From: Polaromonas sp.
GTDB lineage: Bacteria; Pseudomonadota; Gammaproteobacteria; Burkholderiales; Burkholderiaceae_C
Assembly (NCBI GenBank): GCA_013298815.1
Contig: JAAFJF010000013.1
Span: forward strand, 1 to 64,000
Length of the DNA: 64,000 nucleotides
Direction: 5' to 3'
Shown: positions 8,265 to 17,214 of the stretch, piece by piece
Position numbering within the stretch: the first letter of the stretch is position 1
How the letters are laid out: each line of letters starts with the position of its first letter
Position numbers and translations under genes: made by a program
The notes under the pieces: generated by a model
What the model was told of the DNA's origin: nothing
Seen by the model: the letters and a program-made list of their open reading frames with translations, nothing else
Database searches by the model: none

Positions 8265-10643
8265 ATGACCGACCCGACTCAACTTGACCTCACTGCCGAT
8301 CAGCCACCCGAGCCACCAGAACCAAACACAGATCAAAGCGTAGAACTCAATCTTGCCAACTACGCTCAGCAAGCGTATTTGGAATACGCCCTCAGCGTCG
8401 TCAAAGGTCGCGCTTTGCCTGACGTGTGCGATGGTCAAAAGCCAGTTCAACGCCGCATTTTGTATTCCATGGCGCGCATGGGCTTGGGCTACGGTGGAGC
8501 CAACGGCAATGTAGGCGCAAAACCGGTCAAATCCGCCCGCGTGGTGGGTGACGTTTTGGGTAAGTACCACCCGCACGGCGACTCTGCCGCCTACGACGCC
8601 ATGGTGCGCATGGCGCAAGACTTTTCGCAGCGTTACCCGCTGGTCGATGGTCAAGGTAATTTCGGTTCACGCGACGGCGACGGCGCAGCCGCGATGCGCT
8701 ACACCGAAGCGCGTTTGGCCAAAATCACCAGCTTGCTGATGGACGAAATCGACCAAGGCACGGTAGATTTCATCCCCAATTACGATGGTTCTGAGTCCGA
8801 GCCCAGCCAATTGCCTGCGCGTTTGCCGTTCACCTTGCTGAACGGCGCTAGCGGCATCGCCGTCGGTTTGGCGACAGAAATCCCCAGCCACAACTTGCGC
8901 GAAATCGCCGATGCTTGCGTCGCCTTGATCAAAACGCCTAAGCTGAGCGACGACGAGTTATTCGCCATCGTGCCAGGTCCAGATTACCCAGGCGGCGGGC
9001 AAATCATCAGCAGCGCTGCCGATATTGCAGACGCTTACCGCACAGGCCGTGGCTCGCTCAAAGTGCGCGCCCGCTGGAAGATTGAAGAGCTGGCGCGTGG
9101 CCAGTGGCAATTGGTGGTGACGGAGCTGCCCATTGGCGTGAGCACCCAAAAAGTACTGGAAGAGATTGAAGAAATCACCAACCCCAAGGTCAAAACTGGC
9201 AAAAAAGCGCTGAGTTTGGACCAAACCAACCTCAAAGCCAGCGTGCTGGCGGTGTTGGACGTCGTGCGTGATGAGTCCAACAAAGACGCGGCGGTGCGCC
9301 TCGTTTTCGAGCCCAAAACCAGCAAAATTGAGCAGCAAGAGCTTATTACCGCGTTGCTGGCTCACACGTCGTTGGAAACCTCGTCATCCATCAACCTCAC
9401 CATGATTGGTTTGGATGGTCGCCCGACGCTTAAATCGATGCGCCAAATGCTGAACGAGTGGATTGAGTTCCGCCACCAAACCATTGGTAAACGCTCGCAG
9501 CACAAGCTGGACAAGGTGCTGGATCGCATCCATATCTTGGAAGGCCGCGCCCTCGTTTTGCTGAATATCGACGAAGTGATTGCGATTATTCGGGAGTCCG
9601 ACGAGCCGAAAGCCGCGTTGATCGCCCGTTTCAACTTGTCAGACCGCCAAGCGGATGATATTTTGGACATTCGCCTGCGTCAATTGGCGCGTTTGGAAGC
9701 CATCAAAATCGAGCAAGAACTGGCTGAGCTGCGCACCGAGCAAGGCAAACTAGAAGAGATTTTGGGCAGCCCAGCGGCATTGCGCCGCTTGATGATCAAA
9801 GAAATCGAGACGGATGCCAAGCAATTTGCCGACGAGCGCCGCACGTTGATTCAAACCGAGAAAAAATCCGTTGTCGAGGTCAAGATCGTCGATGAGGCGG
9901 TCACGGTTGTCGTCAGCGCCATGGGTTGGGTTCGCGCCCGCACAGCGCATGGGCACGAATCGTCCAGCTTCGCCTTCAAAGCGGGCGACGATTTGTATGG
10001 CACGTTTGAATGCCGCACGGTGGATACCTTGTTGGCTTTCGGTGGCAACGGCCGCGTTTACTCCGTGCCCGTCGCCATGCTGCCCGGTGCGCGGGGCGAT
10101 GGTCAGCCCGTCACGACACTGATTGAGCTGGAATCCGGCACCAAACTCGTCCACTACTTCGCCGGCCCAGCCAGCGCCAGTTTGTTGCTATCAAGTTCTG
10201 CGGGTTACGGCTTTTTAGCGACTGTGGAGAGCATGACATCGCGTCTCAAAGCTGGCAAAGCCTTTGTCACCTGTAATGAAGGCGAGTCTTTGAACCGCCC
10301 ATCTCTGGCTACTAATTCTGCTGCCGTACCGCCATTCGCCGCCACGCACGTGGCCTGCGCATCGGCAGGCGGTCGTATATTAACTTTTGAAATCAATGAC
10401 TTGAAAGCCATGACCAACGGCGGCAGGGGGCTGATGTTGATTGATTTGGAAGCCAAAGACACCCTAGCCGGCGCGGCAGCGTACACCCGCAGCATCAATA
10501 TCAAAGGCATAGGCCGAGGCGGTAAACCCCGCGAAGAAACTCTAGAAATCCGCAGCCTAAACAACGCCCGCGCCGCCCGCGCCCGCAAAGGCAAAGCCGC
10601 AGATTTAGGGTTCAAGCCGACGGATGTTATACGTGTTGAGTAA
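8265..10643 (+). CDS. parC: DNA topoisomerase IV subunit A
   Basis: A 792-residue DNA-cleaving subunit, partner of ParE. The catalytic tyrosine is Y146 in [10 protein letters not shown]. The quinolone-determining region reads [12 protein letters not shown] with Ser107 and Asp111, the residues expected for an unmutated enzyme of this group. A C-terminal beta-pinwheel is degenerate compared with GyrA and lacks a clear GyrA box. It follows parE with one gene between them on the same strand. Confidence 0.95.
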   Translation: MTDPTQLDLTADQPPEPPEPNTDQSVELNLANYAQQAYLEYALSVVKGRALPDVCDGQKPVQRRILYSMARMGLGYGGANGNVGAKPVKSARVVGDVLGKYHPHGDSAAYDAMVRMAQDFSQRYPLVDGQGNFGSRDGDGAAAMRYTEARLAKITSLLMDEIDQGTVDFIPNYDGSESEPSQLPARLPFTLLNGASGIAVGLATEIPSHNLREIADACVALIKTPKLSDDELFAIVPGPDYPGGGQIISSAADIADAYRTGRGSLKVRARWKIEELARGQWQLVVTELPIGVSTQKVLEEIEEITNPKVKTGKKALSLDQTNLKASVLAVLDVVRDESNKDAAVRLVFEPKTSKIEQQELITALLAHTSLETSSSINLTMIGLDGRPTLKSMRQMLNEWIEFRHQTIGKRSQHKLDKVLDRIHILEGRALVLLNIDEVIAIIRESDEPKAALIARFNLSDRQADDILDIRLRQLARLEAIKIEQELAELRTEQGKLEEILGSPAALRRLMIKEIETDAKQFADERRTLIQTEKKSVVEVKIVDEAVTVVVSAMGWVRARTAHGHESSSFAFKAGDDLYGTFECRTVDTLLAFGGNGRVYSVPVAMLPGARGDGQPVTTLIELESGTKLVHYFAGPASASLLLSSSAGYGFLATVESMTSRLKAGKAFVTCNEGESLNRPSLATNSAAVPPFAATHVACASAGGRILTFEINDLKAMTNGGRGLMLIDLEAKDTLAGAAAYTRSINIKGIGRGGKPREETLEIRSLNNARAARARKGKAADLGFKPTDVIRVE

Positions 10644-10663
10644 TGGGTTGAATAATTTGCTCA

Positions 10664-10716
10664 AATATGCCTCTAGCCAGCGTATTTACTGCCTAAGTAG
10701 CTATTAAATTCATAGT
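10664..10716 (+). repeat. dispersed 50-bp repeat, copy after parC
   Basis: Reads CTCTAGCCAGCGTATTTACT then GCCTAAGTAGCTATTAAA, near consensus. It fills most of the 105-base gap between parC and the small orphan gene. Confidence 0.85.
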
Positions 10717-10748
10717 GAATTTAGATAATTTAGCGCGCTTATCAATCT

Positions 10749-11033
10749 ATGACATTCATTGAAACGGTTGTTGCTACATGGAAAGAGCTGTCTGACTCAG
10801 CTGTTCAAAGCACTATCAAACGCTCTGCAGACGGCTCAAGGCTAACCATTGAGGTTACGACCAAACAATACGCTGCCACGATTGAAGCTTGGGAGCAGGC
10901 TTACAGCATGGACATCACAGCCGTTGAAATGATATCGAATACTGGCGTTCTTTTGTCTGCTGGTGAATGCACATCGCTAGACGAGATGAAAGAGCGCATC
11001 ACGTTGTTGTGTGAGATGCTTTCTAAAGACTAA
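10749..11033 (+). CDS. small hypothetical protein, 94 residues
   Basis: An acidic cytoplasmic protein starting MTFIETVVATWKELSD, with no signal or membrane segment and no family I recognise. Predicted pattern: a helix, two or three strands (SRLTIEVTTKQYAATIEAW), and a C-terminal helix (SLDEMKERITLLCEMLS). It lies on the same strand as tupB and ends 21 bases before it, in the place where tupA might be expected, but it is far too small to be a solute-binding protein. It could be co-transcribed with tupBC. Confidence 0.6.
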   Translation: MTFIETVVATWKELSDSAVQSTIKRSADGSRLTIEVTTKQYAATIEAWEQAYSMDITAVEMISNTGVLLSAGECTSLDEMKERITLLCEMLSKD

Positions 11034-11054
11034 TTTGCAGTTATCCTTTCCTGC

Positions 11055-11783
11055 ATGAATCCCATCAACCAATCGTTCACAACCGCTTTTTCGCTCATCG
11101 CCTCAGGCGATGGCGCTTTGTGGTCTATCGTTGGGCGGTCGCTGTGGGTGAGCAGTGTGGCGACGGTTTTGGCGAGTGGGCTGGGTATTTTGCTGGGGGC
11201 TTGGCTGGCAGTGGCGCGGTTTCAGGGGCGTGGCGTGGTGCTGGCTCTGCTGAATACGATGTTGGCTATTCCATCTGTGGTGGTGGGTTTGCTGGTGTAT
11301 TTGATGCTGTCGCGGTCTGGGCCACTGGGGTATTTGGGGTGGTTGTTCAGCGTCAAAGCCATGGTTTTGGCGCAGGCGCTGCTGGTTTTGCCGATTGTGG
11401 CGGCGTTGACGCGGCAGTTGGTGGAAGATGCAGACGCGCTGCATGGCGAGCAGTTGCAATCTATGGGCGCTGGCAGCTTTATGCGCGGCGCGTTGCATGT
11501 GTGGGACGAGCGCTTTGCTGTGCTGATGGTGCTGCTGGCCGCCTTTGGCCGTGCCATTGCCGAGGTGGGCGCGGTGATGGTGGTGGGCGGCAATATTGAA
11601 GGATTCACTCGGGTGATGACGACGGCGATTGCGCTGGAAACCAGCAAGGGCGACTTGCCGCTGGCGCTGGGCTTGGGCTTGGTGCTGCTGGCGGTGGTGC
11701 TGTTGCTAAATGCACTGGTGGTTGGGGTGAGGGTAGTCTCGGGAGGGTCGGCAAGTGATGCGTCTAAAGGTATTCGGATATGA
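11055..11783 (+). CDS. tupB: ABC transporter permease, tungstate type
   Basis: A 242-residue inner-membrane permease with the BPD_transp_1 fold and about six membrane segments. The EAA-loop region reads AFGRAIAEVGAVMVVGGNI, typical of TupB/ModB-like oxyanion permeases. Its stop overlaps the tupC start by four bases (ATGA), so the two are coupled. No substrate-binding gene is adjacent. Confidence 0.85.
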   Translation: MNPINQSFTTAFSLIASGDGALWSIVGRSLWVSSVATVLASGLGILLGAWLAVARFQGRGVVLALLNTMLAIPSVVVGLLVYLMLSRSGPLGYLGWLFSVKAMVLAQALLVLPIVAALTRQLVEDADALHGEQLQSMGAGSFMRGALHVWDERFAVLMVLLAAFGRAIAEVGAVMVVGGNIEGFTRVMTTAIALETSKGDLPLALGLGLVLLAVVLLLNALVVGVRVVSGGSASDASKGIRI

Positions 11784-12550
11784 CTATTCAGACGACTCAG
11801 ACCGCAAAAACACCGGCTTTATTCGACCTCCGAGCCGTTTCGGTGAGATTTGGGCAGCTCGAAGCCTTAAAAAGTGTCGATTTGCAGATCTTTCAAGGTC
11901 AGCGTGTGGCGTTGATTGGCTCAAATGGCAGCGGTAAAAGCACGTTACTGCGGGTGTTGAATGGTTTGATTTCTCCAAAAAATAATCAAAAATCAGGGCA
12001 ACGATCGGGATCAATGCAAACAGACGCTCATCTGCGTCAAGCCATGCTGTTTCAGCGGCCACACATGCTGCGTATGAGCGTACAAGCCAACGTGGCTATG
12101 GGTTTGTGGTTAGCAGGTATGCGCTGGGCAGATGCTAAAACGCAGGCTTTGGTGGGTTTATCGAGGGTTGGGCTTAAAAATGAGGCCTTGCGATCTGCGA
12201 AAACGCTGTCGCAGGGCCAGCAGCAGCGGGTGGGTCTTGCGCGGGCTTGGGTGTGTTTGTCAGATCCAGCGTTGCAAAATGTGCTGCTACTCGATGAACC
12301 CACCGCCAGCATGGATCCACACGCCAAGCGCGAGGTGGAGGCGCTGATGCATGACTTTGCCGCACAAAACATGACGCTGGTATTTTCAAGTCACAACCTA
12401 GGCCAAGTCAAACGGCTTGCGACGCATGTGGCGTACTTGGAACACGGCAAGCTGCTGGCCTACTTGCCAGTGCTTGATTTTTTTGATTCAGACAAGTTGC
12501 ACGCCGTGTCGCCAGCGGCAGATGCGTTTCTGAAGGGTGAAACAACTTAG
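11780..12550 (+). CDS. tupC: ABC transporter ATP-binding protein, tungstate type
   Basis: A 256-residue ATPase with Walker A GSNGSGKST (near residue 52), Q-loop LFQRPHMLR, ABC signature LSQGQQQRVGLARA, Walker B VLLLDEPTASMD and the switch His in FSSHNLGQ. It pairs with the permease TupB. The PHMLR Q-loop and the small size fit TupC of oxyanion importers, probably tungstate or molybdate. Confidence 0.85.
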   Translation: MTIQTTQTAKTPALFDLRAVSVRFGQLEALKSVDLQIFQGQRVALIGSNGSGKSTLLRVLNGLISPKNNQKSGQRSGSMQTDAHLRQAMLFQRPHMLRMSVQANVAMGLWLAGMRWADAKTQALVGLSRVGLKNEALRSAKTLSQGQQQRVGLARAWVCLSDPALQNVLLLDEPTASMDPHAKREVEALMHDFAAQNMTLVFSSHNLGQVKRLATHVAYLEHGKLLAYLPVLDFFDSDKLHAVSPAADAFLKGETT

Positions 12551-12570
12551 AATGGTGTTTTTACCGTCAA

Positions 12571-12624
12571 AATAGGCATCTAGCCGGCGTAATCATTGCC
12601 TGAGTAGCTCTTAAAAATATAGCA
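12571..12624 (+). repeat. dispersed 50-bp repeat, copy between tupC and the regulator
   Basis: Reads CATCTAGCCGGCGTAATCAT then TGCCTGAGTAGCTCTTAAAA and ATATAGCA. It lies between two convergent genes, 37 bases before the regulator's stop codon. Confidence 0.8.
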
Positions 12625-12660
12625 ATTTATGAGTGCCGTCTCACTGTCAATTTTACTAAA

Positions 12661-13791
12661 TTAATTTAAAAATTTGCTAGATTTATCAGGTTTTCCTGAC
12701 ACTAGCTTGCGGTAAAGCGTGGCACGGCTGATGCCTAAATCACGCGCTGCTTGGGCGATGTTGCCTCGGGCTTGGTCGACGGCTTGCTTGATCATTTCGG
12801 CTTCAACATCACGTAAGGCATGGCCGGCCTGGGCTGAATCGGTGCGGATGTGCATGTTGGTTCGCTCGTTTTCAGGGCGCAAAGCCAAAGCGATGAGTCG
12901 CAAACCTGACCACAGTGGCACTTCAATGGCGGCATGCGAGCGGCGCGAGCTGTCAAACAGCATAGAAAACGGCATGGCAAACAAGTCGCTGGCATGCAAG
13001 CTGGCGCTGTTGAGCTGCCCCAATTGCGGCACCATGAACCGCGCGCTTTGGTTAGCTCCCAAAATGCTGCCCTCGCTGTTCAGCGCGATCAGTCCATCGG
13101 TGTCTTCACCCAGCGGCTGGCCTGGCCAGTTGATGCGTAGCAGCAAATTGTGCGGTTGTTGTAGTAACAGTGCGTTTTCAATCGTCCGCGCTGTCAGCGA
13201 GGTGAGGTGTTTCAGCTCGGGGCGCTCGGGCACCATGATGCCAGTCAAATCTAGCATACCAATGCATTGCCCGTTTGAGCCAAACAGGGGCGAGCCAGCG
13301 CAACTAAAAGCGGTGTTGTCGTTGAAAAAATGCTCACCACGGTGCACCCAAACGGGTTGCAGTTCCGTCAAAGCAGCCCCAATAGCGGTTGTGCCGACGG
13401 CATGCTCAGACAAATCAACGCCAATGCGGCTGATGAGTCTGGCGCGTTTGTCTGTTTGGTCAATCGAGCCGTTTGCATCAATAACGATACCTTGCGCATT
13501 TGTCAAAATAGCGAAATAGTTGGTGTTAGCAATGGCACGCCCGAGCTTGTCCATCAGCGGTTTGGCGGCGCGGATGAGATCGTGGTTTTCCACCTCAACA
13601 CGGCGTAAATCTTGGCTGCTGATTTGTGCGAATTGCACAGCGGTTTGCGGCTCAAAGCCCTTGGATAAGCAGCGTTTCCATGAACGCTCTATCCAGCTGT
13701 CAATATGGTTGCTTTGCAGATATCCACGATCTTCCAGCACGCTGCGCCGCGCAACGGCGATGTGGTTCAACCTTGCATCGATGGGTGTCAT
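12661..13791 (-). CDS. GAF-domain Fis-type transcriptional regulator (AcoR-like, no AAA+ domain)
   Basis: A 376-residue regulator. The N-terminal half matches the sensor region of AcoR/DhaR-type activators (SWKRCLSKG, then a GAF domain with AVGTTAIGAAL and FSCAGSPLFGSNGQCIGMLDLTG). The C-terminus is a Fis/HTH_8 motif (RGNIAQAARDLGISRATLYRKL). The sigma-54-contacting AAA+ domain between them is absent: there is no Walker A and no GAFTGA. It therefore probably regulates without sigma-54. Its stop lies beside a repeat copy, and its start is three bases from the end of crcB. The target is unknown. Confidence 0.82.
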   Translation of the reverse strand: MTPIDARLNHIAVARRSVLEDRGYLQSNHIDSWIERSWKRCLSKGFEPQTAVQFAQISSQDLRRVEVENHDLIRAAKPLMDKLGRAIANTNYFAILTNAQGIVIDANGSIDQTDKRARLISRIGVDLSEHAVGTTAIGAALTELQPVWVHRGEHFFNDNTAFSCAGSPLFGSNGQCIGMLDLTGIMVPERPELKHLTSLTARTIENALLLQQPHNLLLRINWPGQPLGEDTDGLIALNSEGSILGANQSARFMVPQLGQLNSASLHASDLFAMPFSMLFDSSRRSHAAIEVPLWSGLRLIALALRPENERTNMHIRTDSAQAGHALRDVEAEMIKQAVDQARGNIAQAARDLGISRATLYRKLVSGKPDKSSKFLN

Positions 13792-13793
13792 AG

Positions 13794-14186
13794 TTAATTT
13801 ATAACACAGGACGCTGACTTGATGCCAATGATCGTTAAAGCCAAGGATCCAATCAAATGCAAGCTTGCAGTGAGTAAAGCTAAAGAATATCGCCCTTGGT
13901 TTAACATGCCTACGACTTCTGCAGAAAAGCTAGAGAAGGTGGTGAGAGCGCCCAAAAAGCCAGTTACCAAAGCCAAGCGCCACACGGGGTCAAGCTCGGG
14001 CATGGCCTGAAACACGGCGACGCAAACACCCACCAGATAGCCGCCAATCAAGTTGGCAGCTAATGTTCCCCAAGGTAAGTTAACTGCGCCATCTGTTAAG
14101 TTGCTCTGATTCATCCAAAGCCCTAATTGCCAGCGGGCAAGAGCGCCTGCACTGGCACCGATACAAATTGCGGCGATGGTTAACAT
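13794..14186 (-). CDS. crcB: fluoride exporter CrcB/Fluc
   Basis: A 130-residue four-helix membrane protein that forms dual-topology fluoride channels. Visible are GASAGALARW at the start, the NLIGGYLVG motif (Asn and central Gly), TGFLGALTTFSSFS, and a fourth helix. I chose the ATG at 14186 (MLTIAAICIGA), since the upstream extension is not family-like. No fluoride riboswitch motif is seen upstream. Confidence 0.9.
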   Translation of the reverse strand: MLTIAAICIGASAGALARWQLGLWMNQSNLTDGAVNLPWGTLAANLIGGYLVGVCVAVFQAMPELDPVWRLALVTGFLGALTTFSSFSAEVVGMLNQGRYSLALLTASLHLIGSLALTIIGIKSASCVIN

Positions 14187-14246
14187 GTATGTTTTTTGAG
14201 GCTTATGGGTGAATAGTTTGAATTTTACGTGCAATGTTCAGGCAAC

Positions 14247-14281
14247 AAAAAACCCGCTGTACTTTCGTAAAGCGGGTTTTT
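14247..14281 (-). terminator. terminator of the ComEA-like gene
   Basis: Arms AACCCGCT and AGCGGGTT flank an 11-base loop, with T-runs on both strands. It lies 36 bases past the stop of the comEA-like gene and before crcB. Confidence 0.85.
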
Positions 14282-14316
14282 GAGCGTTGCAGTTTCCTGC
14301 AATACATTGCTAAGAA

Positions 14317-14973
14317 TTACTTCTTAGCTGGCTCTGCAGCAGCTGGCTTAGCATCAGCTTTTGCATCTTTAGCAGCTGGCTTAGCGTCTTTTGCAGCTTT
14401 AGCTGCTTTTTCGTCAGCTTTTGCTTTGGCAGCAGCTTCTTTCTTGGCTTTAGCTTCGTCGTCTTTGGCTTTCTTAGCGTCTGCCTTGGCTTTAGCATCA
14501 GCTTCTTTTTTAGCTTTTGCTTCAGCTTTTGGGTCAGCCTTCATGTCAGCTTTCTTCTCAGCAGCAGCAGGTGCAGCAGCGGCTGGCTTAGCGTCGGCTT
14601 TCTTGTCTTCTGCTTTTTTCTCAGTTGTTGCAGCTGGCTTGGCATCTTTAACGTCTTTTGCAGCAGCTGGCTTTTCAGCCGCTTTTGCAGGAGCAGCAGC
14701 TGCGCCTTTGAAGCTTGCACCACCAACGGTCAGGCCTTCTGCTGAAAACTTGGCTGCATTGCCTTCGCCCACGCCATTGACGCGTGTGACCAAGTCGTTC
14801 CAATCTTTAAAGTTGCCGCCTTTTTTCTTTTCATCCAAAATTTTGGCAGAAATAGCAGGGCCAATGCCTTTGATGGCGTCGAGCTCAGCAGCTGTGGCTT
14901 TGTTCACATCAACAGCGGCAAAAGAAACTGCTGCGTACATCATGACCATCACGGCCAGAATTTTTTTCAACAT
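14317..14973 (-). CDS. ComEA-like helix-hairpin-helix protein with a long Lys/Ala tail
   Basis: A 218-residue exported protein. After a signal peptide (MLKKILAVMVMMYAAVSFA) comes a ComEA-type DNA-binding module (residues about 20-75: VDVNKATAAELDAIKGIGPA, then GNFKDWNDLVTRVNGVG). From about residue 90 to the end it is nearly only Ala, Lys, Asp and Glu, like a histone-H1 or TolA-type tail. ComEA proteins usually stop after the helix-hairpin-helix unit. The first part should bind DNA in the periplasm; the tail could add DNA binding or span the periplasm. A terminator follows. Confidence 0.8.
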   Translation of the reverse strand: MLKKILAVMVMMYAAVSFAAVDVNKATAAELDAIKGIGPAISAKILDEKKKGGNFKDWNDLVTRVNGVGEGNAAKFSAEGLTVGGASFKGAAAAPAKAAEKPAAAKDVKDAKPAATTEKKAEDKKADAKPAAAAPAAAEKKADMKADPKAEAKAKKEADAKAKADAKKAKDDEAKAKKEAAAKAKADEKAAKAAKDAKPAAKDAKADAKPAAAEPAKK

Positions 14974-15095
14974 ATCAAGACTCCAGTTATAAAAAAGGTT
15001 AAAAAGAAACTAACAAAAACATCAAGTTAAAAGCCAACCAGTTAGCTTTTAACGCATTTGGCTGGGCTGGACTATAACGGTACTTTCTTGCGCCC

Positions 15096-15155
15096 AGTTG
15101 ACCAAAACTGAAAAAAAGGGCAAAACCACATGGTTTTTGTGTCTTTTGGTCAACT
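15096..15155. promoter_or_regulatory. nested inverted repeats upstream of the ComEA-like gene
   Basis: Outer arms AGTTGACCAAAA (15096-15107) and TTTTGGTCAACT (15144-15155) are a perfect 12-base inverted repeat. Inside lies AAAACCACATGGTTTT (15122-15137), also a near-perfect palindrome. The block lies between hldD and the ComEA-like gene, about 120 bases upstream of the latter's start, and could be a regulator site or terminator-like hairpin. Confidence 0.5.
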
Positions 15156-15182
15156 AATCGTGCTTTTGAGGCCAAAAACGAG

Positions 15183-16223
15183 TTATTTTGCCGCTAATTG
15201 CTGGATGTAGGCGCTAACGCCTTGGCTCACATCGGCAAACACATGATCGCAACCGGCAGCGCGCAAAGCGGTCAAATCAGCCTGGGTGTGGCATTGGTAT
15301 TTGCCAACCAAAGCGGCGGGGAAGGGGATGTACTGAATGCGTTGTTGGCCAACCAATTGCGCTAGAGTTTGAACTTCATCGCTGGAGGTTTTGCTTATCA
15401 GGCGATGCATGGTGTTGACGACAGAGACCGCAATGTCATTGAACGGCTGAGCGCGGCCTGTGCCTAAATTGAACAAACCCGCAACCGTGGGGTTGTCATA
15501 AAACCAAAGGTTCACGGCGACGACGTCATCGATATACACAAAGTCGCGCTGTTGCATGCCGGCAGCGTAGCCACCGTATTCGCCAAAGAGTTTGACATGG
15601 CCGTGCTCTTTGAGTTGGTTGAACTGGTGAAAAGCGACGCTGGCCATGCGGCCTTTGTGCTGCTCACGGTTGCCGTAAACATTGAAGTAGCGAAAGCCGA
15701 CGACTTGGCTTTTGGCCTTTTCAAACTTGGTGCCTAGCAAATGGCGCAAACGCTGGTCAAACAATAATTTGGAATAGCCATAGACGTTTAGCGGATGCTC
15801 GTAGGCGGGCGTTTCTATGAAGGTGTCGCTGCCCCCATAGGTCGCCGCTGAAGATGCGTAGAGCAGCCGTGTGCCCTGTTCTTGGCAAGCATTAAACAGG
15901 TCGCAAGACACACGGTAGTTGTTGTCCATCATGTATTGGCCGTTTTGTTCCATGGTGTCGCTGCAAGCGCCTTCATGGAAAACGGCTTCTACTTTGCCGT
16001 AAGCGCCTGCAGCGAAGCGTTCGTAAAAAACTTTGGCGTCTACATAATCTGAAATGCTGAGATCAACCAAGTTCAAAAACTTGTCGCCTTGTGTCAAATC
16101 GTCCACGGCGATGATGTTGGTGATGCCGCGCGCATTCAAGCCTTTGATGATGTTGGCACCAATGAAGCCTGCAGCGCCGGTTACAACAACACATTGAGCA
16201 ACACCTTGCGTTTTATTCATCAT
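15183..16223 (-). CDS. hldD: ADP-L-glycero-D-manno-heptose 6-epimerase
   Basis: A 346-residue SDR-fold epimerase of heptose (LPS inner-core) synthesis. The NAD site is [13 protein letters not shown] near the start, and the catalytic YGYSK lies near residue 147. The [12 protein letters not shown] stretch and [17 protein letters not shown] are HldD signatures. The start is one of two adjacent ATGs at 16223 and 16220, just past the stop of the kinase gene. A longer frame to 16286 overlaps that gene and is unlikely. Confidence 0.95.
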   Translation of the reverse strand: MMNKTQGVAQCVVVTGAAGFIGANIIKGLNARGITNIIAVDDLTQGDKFLNLVDLSISDYVDAKVFYERFAAGAYGKVEAVFHEGACSDTMEQNGQYMMDNNYRVSCDLFNACQEQGTRLLYASSAATYGGSDTFIETPAYEHPLNVYGYSKLLFDQRLRHLLGTKFEKAKSQVVGFRYFNVYGNREQHKGRMASVAFHQFNQLKEHGHVKLFGEYGGYAAGMQQRDFVYIDDVVAVNLWFYDNPTVAGLFNLGTGRAQPFNDIAVSVVNTMHRLISKTSSDEVQTLAQLVGQQRIQYIPFPAALVGKYQCHTQADLTALRAAGCDHVFADVSQGVSAYIQQLAAK

Positions 16224-16224
16224 T

Positions 16225-17196
16225 TCAATCTTTTTCAAACAATTCTTTGAACGACACGGTTGCCGTGCCAAATTTACCCACCACAATACCGCCCGCTTTG
16301 TTGGCGTAGGGCATGGCCTCGCGCAGCGTCAAACCAGCTGCCATCAAGGTTGCGAGGGTGGCAATGACAGTGTCGCCTGCACCTGTGACATCAAACACTT
16401 CTAAGGCATGGGTTGGTACATGCAATGCGCCTTCAGCGTCAAATAAAGACATGCCTTCTTCGCTGCGGGTGACCAAAACAGCGTCCAACTTGAGTTGAGC
16501 GCGTAGGTTTTGTGCCTTAACGGCAAGTTCAGCATCGTCTTTCCAAGCACCTACGGCCGCTTGCATTTCGCTTTTGTTTGGTGTGATGACGGTGGCCCCG
16601 GCATAGCGAGCATAGTCGATGCCTTTTGGGTCAACCAACACGGTTTTTCCTGCCGTACGCGCTAGCGCAATCATGTCAACCACATGCGCTAACCCACCTT
16701 TGGCATAGTCTGAAAACAAGACAACATCGTGTGTTGCAACATGATTGGCGAACGCGGATGTTTGTGATGCCAGCACTTCAGTTTTAGGCAAGTTCTCAAA
16801 ATCAACACGTAAGAGTTGTTGCTGCCTGCCTATGATACGTAATTTGACGGTGGTTTTTAAGTCTGCATCGCGTCCAAAGTAAGGTGTGATACCGGTCGTG
16901 GCTACCAAGGCTTCGAGCTTGTGGCTGGCTTCATCGTTCCCTACAACGGTGAGCAGGGAAGCTTGCGCTCCCATGGTGACGACGTTGTAGGCCACGTTGG
17001 CGGCTGCGCCAATGCGCTCTTCTTCACGGGTGACGCGTACGACTGGCACGGGTGCTTCAGGAGAAATACGATCAACAGAGCCGTACCAATAGCGATCAAG
17101 CATGGCATCGCCCACCACCAATACCTTGGCTTTAGCAATGGTTTCTTTAGATATTGTCTTAGAAACGTTCTGAGAAATGATCTGAGAAAGGGTCAT
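16225..17196 (-). CDS. rfaE1: D-glycero-beta-D-manno-heptose-7-phosphate kinase
   Basis: A 323-residue PfkB-family kinase, the first domain of HldE made as a separate protein. It has [22 protein letters not shown] split in two conserved stretches, FSDYAKGGL and the C-terminal catalytic [12 protein letters not shown]. The adenylyltransferase domain of enterobacterial HldE is absent, as usual in betaproteobacteria. hldD follows within two bases. Confidence 0.92.
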   Translation of the reverse strand: MTLSQIISQNVSKTISKETIAKAKVLVVGDAMLDRYWYGSVDRISPEAPVPVVRVTREEERIGAAANVAYNVVTMGAQASLLTVVGNDEASHKLEALVATTGITPYFGRDADLKTTVKLRIIGRQQQLLRVDFENLPKTEVLASQTSAFANHVATHDVVLFSDYAKGGLAHVVDMIALARTAGKTVLVDPKGIDYARYAGATVITPNKSEMQAAVGAWKDDAELAVKAQNLRAQLKLDAVLVTRSEEGMSLFDAEGALHVPTHALEVFDVTGAGDTVIATLATLMAAGLTLREAMPYANKAGGIVVGKFGTATVSFKELFEKD

Positions 17197-17214
17197 GTTT
17201 GAATCAACGAAATT

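Noticed and set aside
7647-8654. Long antisense frame of 335 residues over the transglycosylase and parC
   Set aside because: The sense genes are clear family members, and the antisense product has no recognisable domain.
14187-14246. Possible fluoride riboswitch before crcB
   Set aside because: The conserved crcB-motif core was not found in the short leader.
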